From assembly GCF_040045035.1 (NCBI RefSeq), contig NZ_JBDZDS010000001.1, positions 434,001 to 498,000 of the forward strand: DNA of 64,000 bases, read 5' to 3'. The DNA is from Pseudaminobacter sp040045035 (GTDB lineage Bacteria > Pseudomonadota > Alphaproteobacteria > Rhizobiales > Rhizobiaceae). A program made the position numbers and the translations under genes. The notes beneath the pieces are model-generated. The model did not search any database and was not told where the DNA came from. It saw only the letters and a program-made list of their open reading frames with translations. Below are positions 49,733 to 61,535 of this stretch, in pieces (positions within the stretch are counted from its first letter, which is position 1; every line of letters begins with the position of its first letter).

Positions 49733-50344
49733 TCACCGGCTGATCCCGAAACGCTCGAGGTCCGCCTCGAGCGTTTTGGCATTCTGGAAGAGGACCGCGT
49801 GCCAGCCGGCGGCCGTGGCGCCGTCGACGTTCTTCTGGCTATCGTCGATGAAGATCGTGGCGGCGGGCGTCAGGCCGAAGGTCGCGGCGTGATGGTCGTA
49901 GATGCTGCGGTCGGGCTTGATCATGCCGATCTCGCCGGAGACGGTGATGCCACGCGGACGGTTGAGGAAGGGAAAGCGCCCGCGCGCCTCGACGAACGTG
50001 TCCTTGGCCCAGTTGGTCAGCAGCGTCACGTCGTGGCCGGCGTCGATGAGCTCTTCCATCAGCGCAACGCTGTCGTCATAGGCGTGCGGCACCATTTCGT
50101 GCCAGTGGCGGCGGAAGTTGCGGATGTTCTCTTCATGATCGGGATATTCCGCGATCAGCAGAGCCTCGGCCTCTTCCCAGCTGCGCCCGCGATCCTGCTC
50201 GATGTTCCATTCATGCGTGCAGATCGTGTCGAAGAACCGCTTCCGCTCCGTCTCGTCCGGGATCAACCGGCTGAACGGCAGATCGGGATCGTAGTGGATC
50301 AGGACCTTGCCGATGTCGAAGACGATGTGGCGGATCTCGGTCAT
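49733..50344 (-). CDS. HAD-superfamily hydrolase
   Basis: A 203-residue HAD IA hydrolase of the YihX/haloacid dehalogenase-like kind: motif I HIVFDIGKVLIHYDPD, motif II TLLTNWAKDTF, motif III Lys in GMIKPDRSIYDHHAATF and motif IV IFIDDSQKNVDGATAAGW. Motif I has DIG rather than the common DxD second acid, as in YihX-type members, which may affect phosphatase chemistry. It is coupled to mutY by a four-base ATGA overlap. Substrate unknown. Confidence 0.9.
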   Translation of the reverse strand: MTEIRHIVFDIGKVLIHYDPDLPFSRLIPDETERKRFFDTICTHEWNIEQDRGRSWEEAEALLIAEYPDHEENIRNFRRHWHEMVPHAYDDSVALMEELIDAGHDVTLLTNWAKDTFVEARGRFPFLNRPRGITVSGEIGMIKPDRSIYDHHAATFGLTPAATIFIDDSQKNVDGATAAGWHAVLFQNAKTLEADLERFGISR

Positions 50345-51474
50345 TTGGGCCTCTTCGGGTTGGTGGAATGGGGCTTGCGAGTCGCGCCGGGTATCGCAGC
50401 CTCAATTGCCTTTTTCATGACGGTGGGCAGCGCTTCGCCATGAAGCGCTTCGGCTGGCGACCAGAAATGGTCTTGCGGCGCGGCGGTGCAGGCAATCTCG
50501 GCGCGGTAGACATGCAGTTCCAGCGCGAAATGGGTGAAGACGTGGCTGATGCTGCCGGCCTTGCGCCAATCGGCGGGGAAGGGAGCTGCGTCGGCCGAGG
50601 TTTCACCGTCGGCGCGGGCTGTCCAGCCGGTCGTCGGCACCTCGGTCATGCCGCCGAGCAGGCCTTTTTCCGGACGCTTGCGCAGGAGGATCGCGCCATC
50701 GGGCCGGACCGCCACGAACGCGGCACCCTGACGCGACGGTTTTTCCGCCTTGGGCGCGCGGACCGGATAGAATTCCTGATCCGCCTGGCCCAGAACCTGG
50801 CATTCGTCTCGCAGCGGGCAAAGCATGCAGCGCGGCCGGCGCGGCGTGCAGATGGTTGCTCCGAGGTCCATCATTGACTGGGCGAAGTCGCCGGGCCTGT
50901 CCTCCGGAACCAGCGTTTCCAGCAAGCTGCGGATCTCCGGCTTGGCGTCGGGCAGTGGCGTGTCGATCATGAACAGGCGCGACATGACGCGTTCGACATT
51001 GCCGTCCATGACCGCCGCCGGCCGGCTGAAGGCGATCGCCGCGATTGCAGCCGCCGTATAGGGCCCGATGCCGGGCAGGGCGCGCAGGCCGGACTCCGTA
51101 TCGGGAAAGACACCGCCGGCTTGCGCCACCGCATTTGCGCAGGCTTTCAGGTTGCGGGCGCGCGAATAGTAGCCGAGCCCGGCCCAAGCCTTCATCACCT
51201 CTTCGTTCTCTGCGGCGGCAAGCGCCTCGACGTTCGGCCACTTTTCAAGGAAGGCGCTAAAATAGGGCTTTACCGCCTCGACGGTGGTCTGCTGGAGCAT
51301 GATCTCCGACAGCCAGACGCGGTAGGGATCGGGGCGCACGCCCGTGGCGAGCTCGCGCGGCGGAACCCGCCAGGGCAATTCGCGATGGTTGTCGTCGTAC
51401 CAGGCGAGCAGGTGCTGCGCGACGGTGGGGGATGTCGCCTCGACGCTCTTGCGGGATGTGCCAGGTGATGCCAT
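50341..51474 (-). CDS. mutY: A/G-specific adenine glycosylase MutY
   Basis: Removes adenine mispaired with 8-oxoguanine. The 377-residue protein has LLAWYDDNHRELPWR, EIMLQQTTVEAVKPYF, the HhH-GPD block LPGIGPYTAAAIAAIAF with the catalytic Asp in AAVMDGNVERV, and the [4Fe-4S] cysteines C-x6-C-x2-C-x5-C in CTPRRPRCMLCPLRDEC. The C-terminal third is a NUDIX-like 8-oxoG recognition domain. The start at 51474 is chosen because the 99 codons upstream overlap the divergent gene and are not family-like. Confidence 0.95.
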   Translation of the reverse strand: MASPGTSRKSVEATSPTVAQHLLAWYDDNHRELPWRVPPRELATGVRPDPYRVWLSEIMLQQTTVEAVKPYFSAFLEKWPNVEALAAAENEEVMKAWAGLGYYSRARNLKACANAVAQAGGVFPDTESGLRALPGIGPYTAAAIAAIAFSRPAAVMDGNVERVMSRLFMIDTPLPDAKPEIRSLLETLVPEDRPGDFAQSMMDLGATICTPRRPRCMLCPLRDECQVLGQADQEFYPVRAPKAEKPSRQGAAFVAVRPDGAILLRKRPEKGLLGGMTEVPTTGWTARADGETSADAAPFPADWRKAGSISHVFTHFALELHVYRAEIACTAAPQDHFWSPAEALHGEALPTVMKKAIEAAIPGATRKPHSTNPKRPK

Positions 51475-51532
51475 TGATCGCCGGAACGCTATGCGCCTGT
51501 CGCGCGGGCGCAGATTGATCTGGAGAACGCAC

Positions 51533-52039
51533 ATGACAGGGAAAGGGCGGTTCGGCAATCCCGTTCCGGTCAGCGATCTCGCCACCGAAATCCTCGATCC
51601 GGTGCTACGCAAGCGCGCCGGCATTTCGGTCGGGCTGGTGCAGTCCTGGGAAGAGATCGTGGGACCGCGCCTCTCGGCCAAGACGCGGCCGGAGAAGATC
51701 CAGTGGCCGCGGCGTCTGCACGAGGACGATCCGTTCGAGCCGGCAACGCTGGTGGTGGCCTGTGAAGGCATGGCCGCGCTTCACCTGCAGCACGAGACCG
51801 GCGAGATCATCGGCCGCGTCAACGCCTTCCTCGGATTCAACGCCATTGGGCGCATTCGCATTGTGCAGAAACCCATCGCCGACAGCACGCCTGCGCCGCG
51901 ACCGCGTCCGCGGCAACTGACGGAGGGGGAGCGCGCAAAGCTTCACAATGCGGTGGGAATGATTGAAGATGAGGGGCTGCGCGCGTCGCTCGAAAGGCTG
52001 GGCGCGACGATTATCGGCACAAGGCAAAGAAAGTCCTGA
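51533..52039 (+). CDS. DUF721 (DciA-like) protein
   Basis: A 168-residue protein with a DUF721 core: LATEILDPVLRKRAGISVGLVQSWEEIVGP, then TLVVACEGMAALHLQHETGEIIGRVNAFLG and IGRIRIVQKPI (strand-helix pattern). DciA proteins of this family help load the replicative helicase in bacteria lacking DnaC/DnaI; that role is established elsewhere and only inferred here. GGAGAACGCAC precedes the ATG. It diverges from mutY and lies upstream of a dsbA-like gene and smc, an order common in alphaproteobacteria. Confidence 0.85.
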   Translation: MTGKGRFGNPVPVSDLATEILDPVLRKRAGISVGLVQSWEEIVGPRLSAKTRPEKIQWPRRLHEDDPFEPATLVVACEGMAALHLQHETGEIIGRVNAFLGFNAIGRIRIVQKPIADSTPAPRPRPRQLTEGERAKLHNAVGMIEDEGLRASLERLGATIIGTRQRKS

Positions 52040-52175
52040 CTTTCATCTCTCGGATTCGTGATCGGGGCTGAAAATTTTGGTAATTGGATTGGGGATTTGG
52101 ATGCCTTAATTCGTGCCAACTCTCGCTTTTTGTTGCTTCGGCATCGCACACTCAAACGGCAGGCAGGTGATTCGC

Positions 52176-52892
52176 ATGACCCGTTCCATTTCGCGCAGAA
52201 CTGTTCTTTCCTCGCTGGCCGCCCTTCCGGCGGTTGCTCTGCTTGCCGCCTGCAGCGACGACTCGGGCGCGGCCTCTGTCGTGCAGGAGGTGGCGACGCC
52301 CGCCACCCCGACCGAATCCGCCAAGGTCGAGGCGCCCAAGCCGCAGGGCACGGTCGACATGTCCAAGCTGCTGCAGCCCGGTGCGCTGCCCGACGAGGTG
52401 ATGGGCAAGGCCGATGCGCCGGTGACCATCGTGGAATATGCCTCGATGACCTGCAGCCACTGCGCGCACTTCGCCAACTCGACCTTCCCTGAGTTGAAGA
52501 CGAAGTACATCGACACCGGCAAGGTGCGTTACATCCTGCGCGAATTCCCCTTCGACCCGCGCGCGGAAGCCGCTTTCATGCTTGCCCGCTGCTCGAAGGA
52601 CAACTATTTCCCGATGGTCGAGGTGCTGTTCAAGCAGCAGGAAAACTGGGCGGGCGTGCAGGATGCCAAGTCCGCGCTCCTTCAAATCGCCAAACTGGCC
52701 GGTTTTTCACAGGAGTCCTTCGAGGCCTGCTTGACGGACCAGAAACTTCTGGACGATGTCAGGGCAGTACAGAAACGTGGTGCGGACGAATTCGGGATCG
52801 ATTCCACCCCGACCTTCTTCATCAATGGCAATATGTACAAAGGGGCTATGTCGATTGAGGAAATGTCGGCGATTATCGACGGCATGCTCTGA
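52176..52892 (+). CDS. DsbA-family thiol oxidoreductase, exported
   Basis: A 238-residue thioredoxin-fold protein. The N-terminus SISRRTVLSSLAALPAVALLAAC combines a twin-Arg-like motif with a possible lipobox (LLAAC), so it is exported, perhaps as a lipoprotein. The active site is C-S-H-C in SMTCSHCAHFANSTFP, followed by YILREFPFDPRA, and the cis-Pro loop in FGIDSTPTFFINGNMY. This form resembles the DsbA/BdbD-like 'DSBA oxidoreductase' proteins of rhizobia. It precedes smc by about 60 bases. Confidence 0.9.
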   Translation: MTRSISRRTVLSSLAALPAVALLAACSDDSGAASVVQEVATPATPTESAKVEAPKPQGTVDMSKLLQPGALPDEVMGKADAPVTIVEYASMTCSHCAHFANSTFPELKTKYIDTGKVRYILREFPFDPRAEAAFMLARCSKDNYFPMVEVLFKQQENWAGVQDAKSALLQIAKLAGFSQESFEACLTDQKLLDDVRAVQKRGADEFGIDSTPTFFINGNMYKGAMSIEEMSAIIDGML

Positions 52893-52952
52893 CGGTTCGG
52901 CTTGGCCGGGGCGCTTGCGCTCCGGCGCGCCTGCGGTCGCGGGACCGCGCGC

Positions 52953-55900
52953 ATGAAATTTTCCCGCCTGCGCCTTCTCGGTTTCAAGTCCTTCGTCGAA
53001 CCCGGCGAGTTCGTGATCGAACGCGGCCTGACGGGCATCGTCGGGCCGAACGGCTGCGGCAAATCCAATCTGGTCGAGGCGCTGCGCTGGGTGATGGGCG
53101 AAAGCTCATACAAGAACATGCGTGCCTCGGGCATGGACGACGTGATCTTTTCCGGCTCCGGCACAAGGCCCGCGCGCAACACCGCCGAAGTCACGCTTTT
53201 CCTCGACAATAGCGACCGCACCGCGCCGCCGGCCTTCAATGATGCCGACGAGTTGCAGGTGTCGCGCCGCATCGAGCGCGAGGCGGGCTCGATCTACCGC
53301 ATCAACGGCAAGGAAGCGCGCGCCAAGGACGTGCAGCTTCTGTTTGCCGACCAGTCGACCGGCGCGCGCTCGCCCTCGATGGTGGGGCAGGGGCGCATCG
53401 GCGAATTGATCCAGGCCAAGCCGCAGGCGCGCCGGGCGCTGCTTGAAGAAGCAGCCGGCATTTCGGGCCTGCATACGCGTCGTCACGAGGCGGAGCTGCG
53501 CCTGCGTGCGGCAGAACAAAACCTTGAACGCCTCGACGACGTGGTCGGCGAGCTCGAAAGCCAGATCGAGAGCCTGAAGCGGCAGGCGCGGCAGGCCTCG
53601 CGCTTCAAGAACCTGTCGGCCGACATCCGCAAGGCGGAAGCGACGCTGCTCCACCTGCGCTGGACGCAGGCCAAGACGCAGGAAGGCGAGGCGCGCTCCG
53701 CGCTGGCAACCGCTACCTCGCTGGTGGGCGAGCGTGCCGCCTCCCAGATGACCGCCGCCAAGGAACAGGCGATCGGCGCGCACCGTCTGCCGGAACTGCG
53801 CGAGGCGGAAGCCGCCGCTGCAGCGATCTTCCAGCGGCTGACCATCGCTCGCACCCAGATCGAGGAAGAGGCCGGCCGCGTGAAGGCGCGCCAGGCCGAG
53901 CTCGAGCGCCGCCTGCAGCAGCTCGACGCCGACATCGTGCGCGAGGAACAACTCGTCCGCGACAATGCCGACATTCTTGGCCGGCTGGCTGAGGAAGAGG
54001 AGACGCTGCGAGCCGAGAACGACGGCGCCGACGAACGCGAGGTGGCAACGAGCGCCGCACTCGAGGAGGCTGCGGCGACGCTTCAGCAGAGCGAAGCGGC
54101 CCTTTCCAAGCTGACAGCCGAGCGGGCGGAGGCTGCGGCCTCGCGCACCCAGTTCGAGCGCGCGCTGCGCGAGACAGCCGAACGCCGCGACCGCTTCGCG
54201 CGACAGCTGGCGGAAGTCGACCGCGAGGTTTCGGAGATCGCCGCGCGCATCGCCGGGCTGGCCGATCCGGCCGAGAAGAAGTTTTTGGCCGACGAGGCCC
54301 AGGCCGCCCTTGAAGAGGCCGAGCTGGGTGCCGGAGAGGCCGAACGGATGGTGGCCGAAGCCCGCGCTGCCGAGGCCGCCGCGCGCCCGCCGCTGCAGGA
54401 GGCACGGGCGGCACTGGCGCAGGTCGAGACCGAGGCGCGGACGCTCGCCAAGATCCTCAGCGCGACAAGCAGCGACGGCTTCCCGGCCGTGCTGGAGCAG
54501 ATCAGCGTCGAGCGTGGCTTCGAAACCGCTCTGGGCGCGGCGCTTGGCGAAGACCTCGACGTGCCGCTCGATCCGGCAGCGCCGGTGCACTGGGGCGACA
54601 GCCAGCCGGCGGCAAGCGACCCGGCCCTGCCGGAAGGCGCGCAGAGCCTGGCGACGGTCGTTCGTGCGCCAAAACAGCTGGCGCGGCGCCTGGCGCAGAT
54701 CGGCATCGTCGAGCCGGGCGAGGGGCCGCGCCTGCAAGCGCTGCTGGCGCCCGGACAGCGGCTGGTGAGTCGCGACGGCGCGCTGTGGCGCTGGGACGGC
54801 TTTACCGCAAGCGCGGACGCGCCCACCGCCGCCGCGCTGCGCCTGGCCCAGAAGAACCGGCTGGCTGAGCTCGAAGCCGAGGCGGTGGAAGCCGCAGACA
54901 GGGTGCGTGTGGCCGAAAAGGCGCTGGCCGAGGCGGAAGCCGCGGTGCGCCAGCGCATCGACGAGGAGCGCCAGTCGCGCCAGGCGTGGCGCGATGCCCA
55001 GCACGCGGTCGACCAGGCGCGCGACGCGCTGGCCAGGGCGGAGAAGGCCGCCGGCGAGCTTTCCAGCCGCCGCGCCGCGCTGGAAGATGCGCGCGCCCGT
55101 ATCGAGGCTGACCACGAGGAAGTGGCGGCCGCCTATGTCGAGGCGGAGGAAATGCTGGCCGACGCGCCGGACCTTGGCGACTTGCAGTCGCGGCTCGACG
55201 AAGCTGCCGCCCGTGTCTCGCGCGACCGCGCGGCGGTCGCCGACGCCCGCGCCGTGCATGACGGGCTGAGGCGCGAGGCGGATGCGCGCACGCGCCGGCT
55301 GGAGTCGATTGCGCTGGAGCGGCGCAACTGGACGCTGCGCGCCGAGAATGCCGCCGGGCACATCGCCTCGCTGCACGAGCGGCAGGCCGAGGCTGCCGAG
55401 GAGCGCGAGAGGCTGATCGACGCGCCCGACGAGATCGACGAGCGGCGGCGCAGCCTGCTGTCGCAGCTGTCGAAGGCCGAAGCCGAGCGCAAGGAAGTTG
55501 CGGACCGGCTGCAGGAGGCGGAAAACAAACAGTCGGTTCTGGACAAGGCGGCCACCGAGGCGATCCAGGGCCTTTCGGAAGCGCGCGAGGCGCGCGGCCG
55601 CGCCGAGGAGCGCCTGACCGCCGCCGATGATCGCCGCAAGGAGATCGAGGCGCGCATCCACGAGGCGCTGAACACCGCGCCGCATCTCGTCATCCGACAT
55701 ACCGGCCTCGAAGCCGACGACCCGCTGCCCGACGCGGGCGAGGTGGAGCGGCGGCTGGAGCGCCTGAAGATAGAGCGCGAGCGACTGGGCGCGGTCAACC
55801 TGCGCGCGGAGGAGGAACAGCGCGAGCTTTCCGAGCGCCATGAAGCAATCGTTTCCGAGCGCGACGACGTGATCGAGGCGATCCGCAAGCTTCGCCAGGC

Positions 55901-56411
55901 GATCCAGAGCCTTAACCGCGAGGGCCGCGAGCGCCTGCTGGCTGCCTTCGACAAGGTGAACGTGCAGTTCCAGCGGCTGTTCACCCACCTCTTCGGCGGC
56001 GGCACCGCCGAACTGCAGCTGATCGAATCGGAAGATCCGCTGGAGGCGGGGCTCGAAATCCTCGCCCGCCCGCCCGGCAAGAAGCCGCAGACCATGACGC
56101 TGCTTTCCGGCGGCGAGCAGGCACTGACGGCCATGGCGCTGATCTTCGCCGTGTTCCTGACCAATCCGGCGCCGATCTGCGTGCTCGACGAAGTCGACGC
56201 GCCGCTCGACGACCACAATGTCGAGCGCTTCTGCAACCTGATGGACGAGATGGCGCGCACCACCGAGACGCGCTTCGTCATCATCACGCACAACCCGATC
56301 ACCATGGCGCGCATGAACCGCCTGTTTGGCGTGACCATGGCCGAGCAGGGGGTGAGCCAGCTGGTTTCGGTGGACCTGCAAGCCGCCGAGCGCATGCGCG
56401 AGGCGAGCTGA
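52953..56411 (+). CDS. smc: Chromosome segregation ATPase SMC
   Basis: Condensin subunit of 1152 residues that organises and separates chromosomes. Walker A is GPNGCGKSN (31-39), the signature motif LSGGEQALTAMALIF and Walker B CVLDEVDAPLDDHNVERF lie in the last 90 residues; between them run two long Ala/Glu/Arg-rich coiled coils interrupted near 500-640 by the globular hinge (SATSSDGFPAVLEQISVERGFETALGAALG onward). Start ATG 52953 gives MKFSRLRLLGFKSFVEPGE, the usual SMC N-terminus. scpA and scpB are not in the window. The long minus-strand open frames here are shadows of the coiled coil. Confidence 0.96.
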   Translation: MKFSRLRLLGFKSFVEPGEFVIERGLTGIVGPNGCGKSNLVEALRWVMGESSYKNMRASGMDDVIFSGSGTRPARNTAEVTLFLDNSDRTAPPAFNDADELQVSRRIEREAGSIYRINGKEARAKDVQLLFADQSTGARSPSMVGQGRIGELIQAKPQARRALLEEAAGISGLHTRRHEAELRLRAAEQNLERLDDVVGELESQIESLKRQARQASRFKNLSADIRKAEATLLHLRWTQAKTQEGEARSALATATSLVGERAASQMTAAKEQAIGAHRLPELREAEAAAAAIFQRLTIARTQIEEEAGRVKARQAELERRLQQLDADIVREEQLVRDNADILGRLAEEEETLRAENDGADEREVATSAALEEAAATLQQSEAALSKLTAERAEAAASRTQFERALRETAERRDRFARQLAEVDREVSEIAARIAGLADPAEKKFLADEAQAALEEAELGAGEAERMVAEARAAEAAARPPLQEARAALAQVETEARTLAKILSATSSDGFPAVLEQISVERGFETALGAALGEDLDVPLDPAAPVHWGDSQPAASDPALPEGAQSLATVVRAPKQLARRLAQIGIVEPGEGPRLQALLAPGQRLVSRDGALWRWDGFTASADAPTAAALRLAQKNRLAELEAEAVEAADRVRVAEKALAEAEAAVRQRIDEERQSRQAWRDAQHAVDQARDALARAEKAAGELSSRRAALEDARARIEADHEEVAAAYVEAEEMLADAPDLGDLQSRLDEAAARVSRDRAAVADARAVHDGLRREADARTRRLESIALERRNWTLRAENAAGHIASLHERQAEAAEERERLIDAPDEIDERRRSLLSQLSKAEAERKEVADRLQEAENKQSVLDKAATEAIQGLSEAREARGRAEERLTAADDRRKEIEARIHEALNTAPHLVIRHTGLEADDPLPDAGEVERRLERLKIERERLGAVNLRAEEEQRELSERHEAIVSERDDVIEAIRKLRQAIQSLNREGRERLLAAFDKVNVQFQRLFTHLFGGGTAELQLIESEDPLEAGLEILARPPGKKPQTMTLLSGGEQALTAMALIFAVFLTNPAPICVLDEVDAPLDDHNVERFCNLMDEMARTTETRFVIITHNPITMARMNRLFGVTMAEQGVSQLVSVDLQAAERMREAS

Positions 56412-56508
56412 GGGGCAGCGCCTTGGCTCGCGCCACTCGGTGTCTGTCCCCGACATTCTTTACCTCGGCGTGGCGAACTGGTAACTGAGGGCCTTGGCAT
56501 AACTGCCC

Positions 56509-56540
56509 CCGGTCGCAGCCTACCCGGTCAAAACAAGGAC
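56509..56540 (+). promoter_or_regulatory. Probable preQ1-I riboswitch before queF
   Basis: CCGG (56509-56512), loop TCGCAGCCTAC, CCGG (56524-56527), then tail TCAAAACAAGG to 56538. This closely follows the compact preQ1-I plan: a short stem, a loop beginning TCGCAG, and an A-rich tail ending ACAAGG that pairs back into the loop (AGG with CCT). The stem is only four perfect pairs. A 7-bp hairpin CGCAGCC/GGCTGCG (56562-56568/56579-56585) follows and could be the expression platform. queF starts 74 bases after the element. Confidence 0.72.
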
Positions 56541-56614
56541 ACCGAGATAGCCATCGCACATCGCAGCCTTTGCGGTGCGGCTGCGTCGGGGGCCTCATTG
56601 AAAGGCACTCGAAC

Positions 56615-57082
56615 GTGTCGGAAACCAACTTCTATTCGGAACTCACGCAACTCGGCAAAGAAACGCGAATCCCCGCCAGCCCCGAAGACGCCGTGCTGGA
56701 GCGGGTGCGCAATCCGCAGGCGGGCACCCGCTACTGCGTCCGCTTCACCGCGCCCGAATTCACTTCGCTCTGCCCGATGACGGGCCAGCCGGACTTCGCG
56801 CATCTGGTGATCGACTACATTCCCGGCGAGTGGCTGGTGGAAAGCAAATCGCTGAAATTGTTCCTGACGTCCTTCCGCAACCACGGCGCCTTCCACGAGG
56901 ATTGCACCGTGACGATCGGCAGGCGGCTCGTCGAATACCTGAAGCCCGAATGGCTGAGGATCGGCGGCTACTGGTATCCGCGCGGTGGGATTCCTATTGA
57001 TGTCTTCTATCAGACCGGCACGGCGCCAGCCGATGTCTGGATCCCGGAACAGGGCGTCCCGACCTATCGCGGGCGCGGGTGA
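56615..57082 (+). CDS. queF: NADPH-dependent 7-cyano-7-deazaguanine (preQ0) reductase QueF
   Basis: Reduces preQ0 nitrile to preQ1, the precursor of queuosine in tRNA. The 155-residue unimodular QueF has the catalytic Cys and Asp in TSLCPMTGQPDFAHLVIDY and the NADPH-related block VESKSLKLFLTSFRNHGAFHED (conserved in parts), ending PRGGIPIDVFYQTG. It starts at a GTG (56615) with AAAGG upstream, giving MSETNFYSELTQLG. A preQ1-type riboswitch in its leader supports both the assignment and product feedback. Confidence 0.93.
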   Translation: MSETNFYSELTQLGKETRIPASPEDAVLERVRNPQAGTRYCVRFTAPEFTSLCPMTGQPDFAHLVIDYIPGEWLVESKSLKLFLTSFRNHGAFHEDCTVTIGRRLVEYLKPEWLRIGGYWYPRGGIPIDVFYQTGTAPADVWIPEQGVPTYRGRG

Positions 57083-57148
57083 AGCCACTATAAGGACGCG
57101 CTGAAGGCGGCGCCTTGAGCATGGTTTCTTCTGCTGAAAAGGAGGAAG

Positions 57149-57223
57149 TGGCTGGGGCGCCTGGATTCGAACCAGGGAATGGCGGTACCAAAAACCGCTG
57201 CCTTACCGCTTGGCTACGCCCCA
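57149..57223 (-). tRNA. tRNA-Gln (anticodon TTG)
   Basis: On the minus strand the 75-nt sequence starts TGGGGCGTAGCCAAGCGG, has a D arm, an anticodon stem GCGGT/ACCGC around TTTTGGT (anticodon TTG), a short variable loop, T arm CCTGG-TTCGAAT-CCAGG, acceptor strand CGCCCCA, discriminator G and an encoded CCA. All four stems pair. It would read CAA (and CAG by wobble) glutamine codons. Confidence 0.96.
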
Positions 57224-57437
57224 ACAGTCGACGCGTTCGAGTCGAGTCAGTGCGGCTTATATTCAGTGCGATCGAAAAGCACAATCGTGCCGCGGCTAAT
57301 TTTGAACGGGAGAGGGCCAGGCATCATTGCGCGCGCAAGGCGTCGTGTTCCCAGCTTCCGCCTGCGCAAGCCGCCCACTCTCACCGAGGGGAGGGTGGGC
57401 GCCCAATCAACGCTGAGCCTTCAAGTGCCAGCCAACT

Positions 57438-57782
57438 CTACTGCCCCCACACCGCCAGTTCGTTGCCGGCCGGGTCGGTGAAGTGGAAGCGGCGGCCGCC
57501 GGGGAAGGAAAAGATCGCTCGCACGACCTTGCCGCCGGCATCTTCCACCGCCGCAAGGGTCTGCTCCAGATTTTCCGAATAGAGAACCGGCAGTGGTTTT
57601 GCCACAGCACCCGCTGCGTCGGCATCGAAACCGCCCTCGAGCCCTTCGTCATAGGCCGAGTAGGTGGGGCCGTAGTCGGTGAAGGACCAGGAGAAGGCGG
57701 TGGCATAAAATGCCTTGACGCTGTCGAGCGTGCCGCCAGTGGCCGGCATTTCGAGGTAATCTATCTTTCCTGTAAGCTTCAT
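57438..57782 (-). CDS. VOC (glyoxalase/bleomycin-resistance fold) family protein
   Basis: A 114-residue vicinal-oxygen-chelate protein: IDYLEMPATGGTLDSVKAFY, ATAFSWSFTDYGPTYSAYDEG, VLYSENLEQTLAAVEDAGGKV and the C-terminal FHFTDPAGNELAVWG. It is the one-domain form close to lactoylglutathione lyase-like and YCII/PhnB-type proteins; the usual metal Glu in GNELAVW is present. Function unknown. It is transcribed away from ppdK, which begins about 200 bp upstream on the other strand; the tRNA-Gln gene lies downstream. Confidence 0.9.
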   Translation of the reverse strand: MKLTGKIDYLEMPATGGTLDSVKAFYATAFSWSFTDYGPTYSAYDEGLEGGFDADAAGAVAKPLPVLYSENLEQTLAAVEDAGGKVVRAIFSFPGGRRFHFTDPAGNELAVWGQ

Positions 57783-57989
57783 GGCGATCCTCGTGTTCTC
57801 GTTACGTTCTAGATAATTCGGAGCCGGCGCACAAGTCTTTGGACAAGCGGATTTCTTAATCGATTGTAGGGCCGGATCGTCGCGAAGCTTATGTTGCCTT
57901 TCGCAGCGCAGCAATTTATCGCTTCGCGCGAGAGGGTGCCGCCGGCCTATTTGTTGCAGGCGGCCCGAGCCGACTGGTGAGGAGCGAGC

Positions 57990-60665
<2,676 letters not shown>

Positions 60666-60749
60666 TCAGCCGCAGGCGTCGGCCGTCCCGATTTTCGCCT
60701 TGATGGGGGAATTGGGGGAGAGGCCCTCGATTGCCTGAAATTTACTGTC

Positions 60750-61493
60750 ATGCGCCTGCTCGTAAAAACCTTCCTTGCCGCCGGGCTCCTCGTCTCGGCG
60801 GCTTCCGCCAGCCACGCCGTGCCGCTGCTAGAGCCGACCCTGCGTCTCAAGCCACATGAGGATAGCGGCACCCCGCGCGTCGCGCTGACGCTCGACGCCT
60901 GCGGCGGCAGGACCGATGAACGCATACTCTCGGCGCTTGTCGAGAACCGGATCCCGGCAACGATTTTCGTCACCGGAACCTGGCTCAAGCGCAATGCCGC
61001 CGCGCTGGAGATCATGCGCGCGCATCCCGACCTGTTCGAGCTGGAAAACCACGGCGGCCACCACATCCCGGCGGTGGATACGCCTCGCAAGATCTACGGC
61101 ATCAGCAGCGCCGGCAGCCCCGACGCCGTGCTGGCCGAAGTGGAGGAGGGCGCGGACGCCCTTGCCAAGGCCGGCGAGCCGGCGCCGAAATGGTTCCGCG
61201 GCGCCACGGCGCAATACAGCCCCTCGGCGATCGCGTTGATCCGCAAGCTCGGCTTCAAGATCGCCGGCTACTCGATCAACGGCGACGGCGGCTCGCTGCT
61301 GAGCGCCAGGGAAACCGCGCGGCGGGTGGCGGCGGCCAAGGACGGCGACGTCATCATCGCACACATCAATCAGCCGACCCATGCGGCCGGCGAGGGGCTC
61401 GTGAAGGGGCTTCTCGAACTCAAGGCAAAGGGCGTACACTTCGTGCGCCTCGACGACGCCGACGGCGTGGGAACCAACGACACCACCGATTGA
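60750..61493 (+). CDS. Exported polysaccharide deacetylase-like protein with altered first motif
   Basis: A 247-residue protein of the NodB-homology fold. Signal peptide at 1-23 (LLVKTFLAAGLLVSAASASHA). Motif 1 reads ALTLDACGG (Asp49, then Ala-Cys in place of Asp-Gly), motif 2 ELENHGGHHIP keeps two metal His (101 and 105), later motifs include WFRGATAQYSPSAIALIRKLGFKI and DVIIAHINQPTHAAGEG. The catalytic base Asp is kept but the second, metal-binding Asp is not, so metal binding may differ. Substrate is unknown; the export signal points to the envelope. Confidence 0.87.
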   Translation: MRLLVKTFLAAGLLVSAASASHAVPLLEPTLRLKPHEDSGTPRVALTLDACGGRTDERILSALVENRIPATIFVTGTWLKRNAAALEIMRAHPDLFELENHGGHHIPAVDTPRKIYGISSAGSPDAVLAEVEEGADALAKAGEPAPKWFRGATAQYSPSAIALIRKLGFKIAGYSINGDGGSLLSARETARRVAAAKDGDVIIAHINQPTHAAGEGLVKGLLELKAKGVHFVRLDDADGVGTNDTTD

Positions 61494-61535
61494 CAGCCAC
61501 AAAAGACAGGCGAGGGCCCTTGCCGTGACTGTGGC

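Noticed and set aside
53106..56456. A 1116-codon open frame on the minus strand opposite smc
   Set aside because: It mirrors the GC-rich Ala/Glu/Arg coiled-coil codons of smc, has low-complexity Leu/Arg/Gly composition and no domain; smc on the plus strand has all ATPase motifs.
57360..57405. Hairpin GCCCACTCTC / GAGGGTGGGC after the VOC gene as a terminator
   Set aside because: The stem needs a wobble pair and no T run follows on the minus strand; too weak to list as a feature.
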